Assembly (NCBI GenBank): GCA_002791835.1
Contig: PFNE01000044.1
Coordinates: 1 to 36,211 of the forward strand
Direction: 5' to 3'
Length of the DNA: 36,211 nucleotides
Source of the DNA: Alphaproteobacteria bacterium CG_4_10_14_0_8_um_filter_37_21
Lineage (GTDB): Bacteria; Pseudomonadota; Alphaproteobacteria; Paracaedibacterales; UBA11393
Shown here: positions 33,978-36,211 of the stretch, piece by piece
Position numbering within the stretch: the stretch's first letter is position 1
How the letters are laid out: each line of letters starts with the position of its first letter
Made by a program: the position numbers and the translations under genes
The notes under the pieces: model-generated
The model's database searches: none
What the model saw: only the letters and a program-made list of their open reading frames with translations
Told to the model about the DNA's origin: nothing

Positions 33978-35959
33978 TAAAAGGCTTGCCCTACACTAAT
34001 ATAAAATTGGAATGGTGCGTCAACAGTTTTGCCATTTAAGCGCCTTCTTTTTTGTGGTATAGCAACATCTACACGAATCGGCGCAAAGCTTGTAAAATAG
34101 CGTACCCCTATACCATAACCTGAGTAAAAGTGTTTACGGTCCTTCTTTAAGCTTGGCACCTTTTCGCGGCTAACAATTCCACCCTCAATAAAACCGACAA
34201 CACCCCAATCACCACTGGTTCTAAAGCGCACTTCACCACCTAATTCCATCTTAGATCTTCCTCCTAAAGGGGTAAGATTGCTGTCAAGTGGGCCTAGCAT
34301 TTGGTAAGAATACGCACGTATAGACCCTGAACCACCAGCATAGAATCGCTTATTTAAAGGCGCAAAAGCTGCTTTTTTTAAAAACATAGAGCCATATTTC
34401 ATAAAACCAGCCAACACAAAACGTGGTTCACCCGTTTCTGTTCTGCTTAAAGGCAAATACGCAGCTGCTTCTGTAAAAAAGATTCCTAAACTTTTTGCGC
34501 CCTCAAGCTTACCGGCATAGGGCGTAAAGTTGACACTGGCTTTTAACCCTGACGCCGGGTCTAGCCTTGAACTCGTTGTGTCAAATGTAAAGCCAAATGG
34601 CAAACCAGCTAGGGTATGCAAATGATGCACGTCACTTTTTTGAAGGTTTGCTTTTTCAGCAGACACACCTAAATAACCCTTCAATTGAATCATATCAAGT
34701 ATGGGGCGCCTCACAATGACAGATGTGCCAACGGTATCGCCACGATAAGCGCGTTGAATTTCACGACGCATAAAAACTTGTGTATTTAACTCTTGCAAAG
34801 GAATAATAAAATCTCGCAGGTCAAAACTGAGTTTTACGCGTTTAAGACGTCTTGAAACTTTAACGGATGTCCCTAAGTGTTCTTGCCCCCCCAATAGGTT
34901 ATTATGATGCCAAAAAAAATGCCCTCCAAACCCCTCTCCCGTTGCATAGCGAACACCAAGACCAACAAAGCGAGGGGCTGCCTCTGTCATTTTAGCATTC
35001 AATGTAATGGGCTGCGCAACAGGATACCCCTTATCATCTAGTTTGCAGGGCGAACTGTCAAAAAAAGATGGTTCTATTTCTGAAGTCGAGACAAGCTGTG
35101 TACGGGCTAAAGCACTATTTGTTTCTTCAATTGTTTTAATAGAATACTGTTGACCAGGTGTCCACTGAAATCGATTTCTAATAAATTGTTCTTCAACATT
35201 CTTTAAACCTTGTACTTTTGCATTTTTGATAAATACTAAAACGCCCGTTATGATCTTAAAATGAACAATAAGCCCTTTATTTTTATGGTCTATATAACCA
35301 ACAGGTTCTTCAACGACTGCAAAGGGGTAACCTTGTTCTTGTAAGTAATGCTTTAATGCTTTTGCAGATTCTAAAATTTTTTTAAGATCGACATCCTCAG
35401 AAGGGTAAAGATTTAAAACATCGTTTAAAAAAGCTTGTTTTGAACCGCTGAATATAGTGGGATTATCTGCACTTTTAATGTCAAACGTTGAAATTTTATA
35501 ACGTGCGCCTGTGATAATGGTAAATTTAACCACAGCTTGATCTGCCTTTGCACTGATACGAAAGGATACTTTACCGTTTAAATAACCTTGAGAATGTAGA
35601 ACACGCCTAAATTTTTTTTTATCCTCATCTGCACGCTTACCAAGACCCGTTAGCGATGTTGGAAGGCGTTTAGATAACCGCAACAACATGGACGCATTTT
35701 TCAATGCATCAATAACACTGGCACAAGCATCACCTTTAAATCGCAAAGAATAGGGAATACCACTAATGGTGGTATCTTCATTTTCTGCAGCCTCTGCAAT
35801 GACCTGTGTTTCCAAGTTAGATAGATCCTCTACTTTATGAATCTCTATTTCTTCGGGGCTATCGGCACCACATGTATTTATGCCCAAAAGAAAAGCACAT
35901 AGCAAACAATAAAGTTTCGTCTTATTTTTTTTCACAATGACGATACGCAAACATAACAA
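33977..35959 (-). CDS. tamA: TamA, BamA-family outer-membrane protein
   Basis: TamA is the Omp85-family barrel partner of TamB. An N-terminal signal (KTKLYCLLCAFLLGINTCGA) is followed by POTRA domains (about 55-300, e.g. YKISTFDIKSADN, VFIKNAKVQGLKNV) and a C-terminal 16-strand barrel (about 330-660). The barrel includes the lid-loop-like RFYAGGSGSIRAYSYQMLGP (VRGF-type motif as IRAY) and a final strand ending FYISVGQAF. At 660 residues it is slightly longer than E. coli TamA (577). Translation may begin at a GTG eight codons further in, which would leave a tidier signal peptide. BamA itself is less likely because only about three POTRA units fit and tamB follows directly. Confidence 0.94.
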   Translation of the reverse strand: MLCLRIVIVKKNKTKLYCLLCAFLLGINTCGADSPEEIEIHKVEDLSNLETQVIAEAAENEDTTISGIPYSLRFKGDACASVIDALKNASMLLRLSKRLPTSLTGLGKRADEDKKKFRRVLHSQGYLNGKVSFRISAKADQAVVKFTIITGARYKISTFDIKSADNPTIFSGSKQAFLNDVLNLYPSEDVDLKKILESAKALKHYLQEQGYPFAVVEEPVGYIDHKNKGLIVHFKIITGVLVFIKNAKVQGLKNVEEQFIRNRFQWTPGQQYSIKTIEETNSALARTQLVSTSEIEPSFFDSSPCKLDDKGYPVAQPITLNAKMTEAAPRFVGLGVRYATGEGFGGHFFWHHNNLLGGQEHLGTSVKVSRRLKRVKLSFDLRDFIIPLQELNTQVFMRREIQRAYRGDTVGTSVIVRRPILDMIQLKGYLGVSAEKANLQKSDVHHLHTLAGLPFGFTFDTTSSRLDPASGLKASVNFTPYAGKLEGAKSLGIFFTEAAAYLPLSRTETGEPRFVLAGFMKYGSMFLKKAAFAPLNKRFYAGGSGSIRAYSYQMLGPLDSNLTPLGGRSKMELGGEVRFRTSGDWGVVGFIEGGIVSREKVPSLKKDRKHFYSGYGIGVRYFTSFAPIRVDVAIPQKRRRLNGKTVDAPFQFYISVGQAF

Positions 35960-36166
35960 AGGGCCCTATTTTATATTAAACTAGAAATTACAAATACGAT
36001 CAAGGTCAGATGGTAAAGAACAATAAAACGTATAGATATAAATCACACCATCTTTTGCAGGACCTACGCCACAAAAAGTATGAGCCCCCTTTAGGGCAAC
36101 AATAAATCGAAGACTTCCAGACTAAACTATTACGCAAAAAACTAAGCACAAAGAGGTGGTCCTAAG

Positions 36167-36202
36167 AAATCAGACAGGGTGTTAAGGTATAGTATCTGAT
36201 TT
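36167..36202. repeat. 8-bp inverted repeat at the window end
   Basis: AAATCAGA (36167-36174) and TCTGATTT (36195-36202) are perfectly complementary with a 20-base loop containing CAGGGTGTTAAGG. There is no T run, so a terminator is unlikely. It could be an operator, or part of a mobile-element end cut by the window edge. Confidence 0.35.
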
Positions 36203-36211
36203 AAAAAGGAT

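Overview
The window is an ordinary, AT-rich stretch of a Gram-negative alphaproteobacterial chromosome. The evidence for this is a class I lysyl-tRNA synthetase, GapR (DUF2312), a fliL-fliM-PflI(DUF6468)-MotE flagellar cluster, a YraN/DUF6898 pair, separate PDH E1 alpha and beta genes, and outer-membrane assembly genes (TamA/TamB, MlaEF, porin). The AT richness and dispersed housekeeping operons fit a host-associated, deep-branching lineage such as Holosporales; that placement is inference from gene content, not phylogeny. Stop codons include TGA, so the code looks standard. No phage, complete insertion sequence, CRISPR array or defence locus was found, and no clearly new multi-gene system.

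Layout. 1-207: end of tuf and its terminator. 386-2589 (-): ftsW-murG, a detached piece of the division/cell-wall cluster. 2859-5031 (+): mlaE-mlaF, then ogt, whose end overlaps convergently with ccmF (-). 6958-8196 (+): a porin ending in a strong hairpin shared with the minus-strand operon fliL-fliM-pflI-motE (8244-11297). 11423-11953 (+): an Lrp/AsnC regulator. 12174-15359 (-): dnaK then dnaJ, with a strong promoter and a CIRCE-like element. 15579-17058 (-): a two-gene partner-switching module, STAS protein plus receiver-PP2C phosphatase. 17283-19256 (+): pdhA-pdhB from a near-consensus promoter, then three 24-bp tandem repeats and lysS (19420-20988). 21214-21675 (-): a small exported protein. 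21731-21805 (-): tRNA-Gly(GCC). 22082-24149 (-): DUF6898-yraN-BON lipoprotein-holB, with overlapping genes. 24205-29232 (+): gapR-ychF-cpoB-like-xseB-pheT. 29367-35959 (-): tamA-tamB-ubiE. 35960-36211 holds only a short open fragment and an inverted repeat.

Functional links. The window is dominated by envelope biogenesis: lipid II synthesis and polymerisation (MurG, FtsW), lipid asymmetry (MlaEF), outer-membrane protein insertion (TamA/TamB), the porin, a BON lipoprotein and a CpoB-like protein. Other groups are translation (EF-Tu, LysRS, PheT, tRNA-Gly), chaperones, the flagellar motor and switch, and respiration/carbon metabolism (PDH E1, CcmF, UbiE). Several genes lack their usual neighbours here: no mlaD, no other ccm genes, no pheS, no PDH E2/E3, no grpE, no anti-sigma kinase. 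The most interesting signals are regulatory: a CIRCE-like element at dnaK, three helically phased TAAG(G)CTTA boxes upstream of ftsW, and palindromes in the pdhA promoter and upstream of ubiE.

Gene-free stretches. No gap between genes exceeds 300 bases with the starts chosen here. The larger ones (2590-2858, 11954-12173, 17059-17282, 20989-21213, 21806-22081, 35960-36211) hold the sites listed or nothing I can identify.
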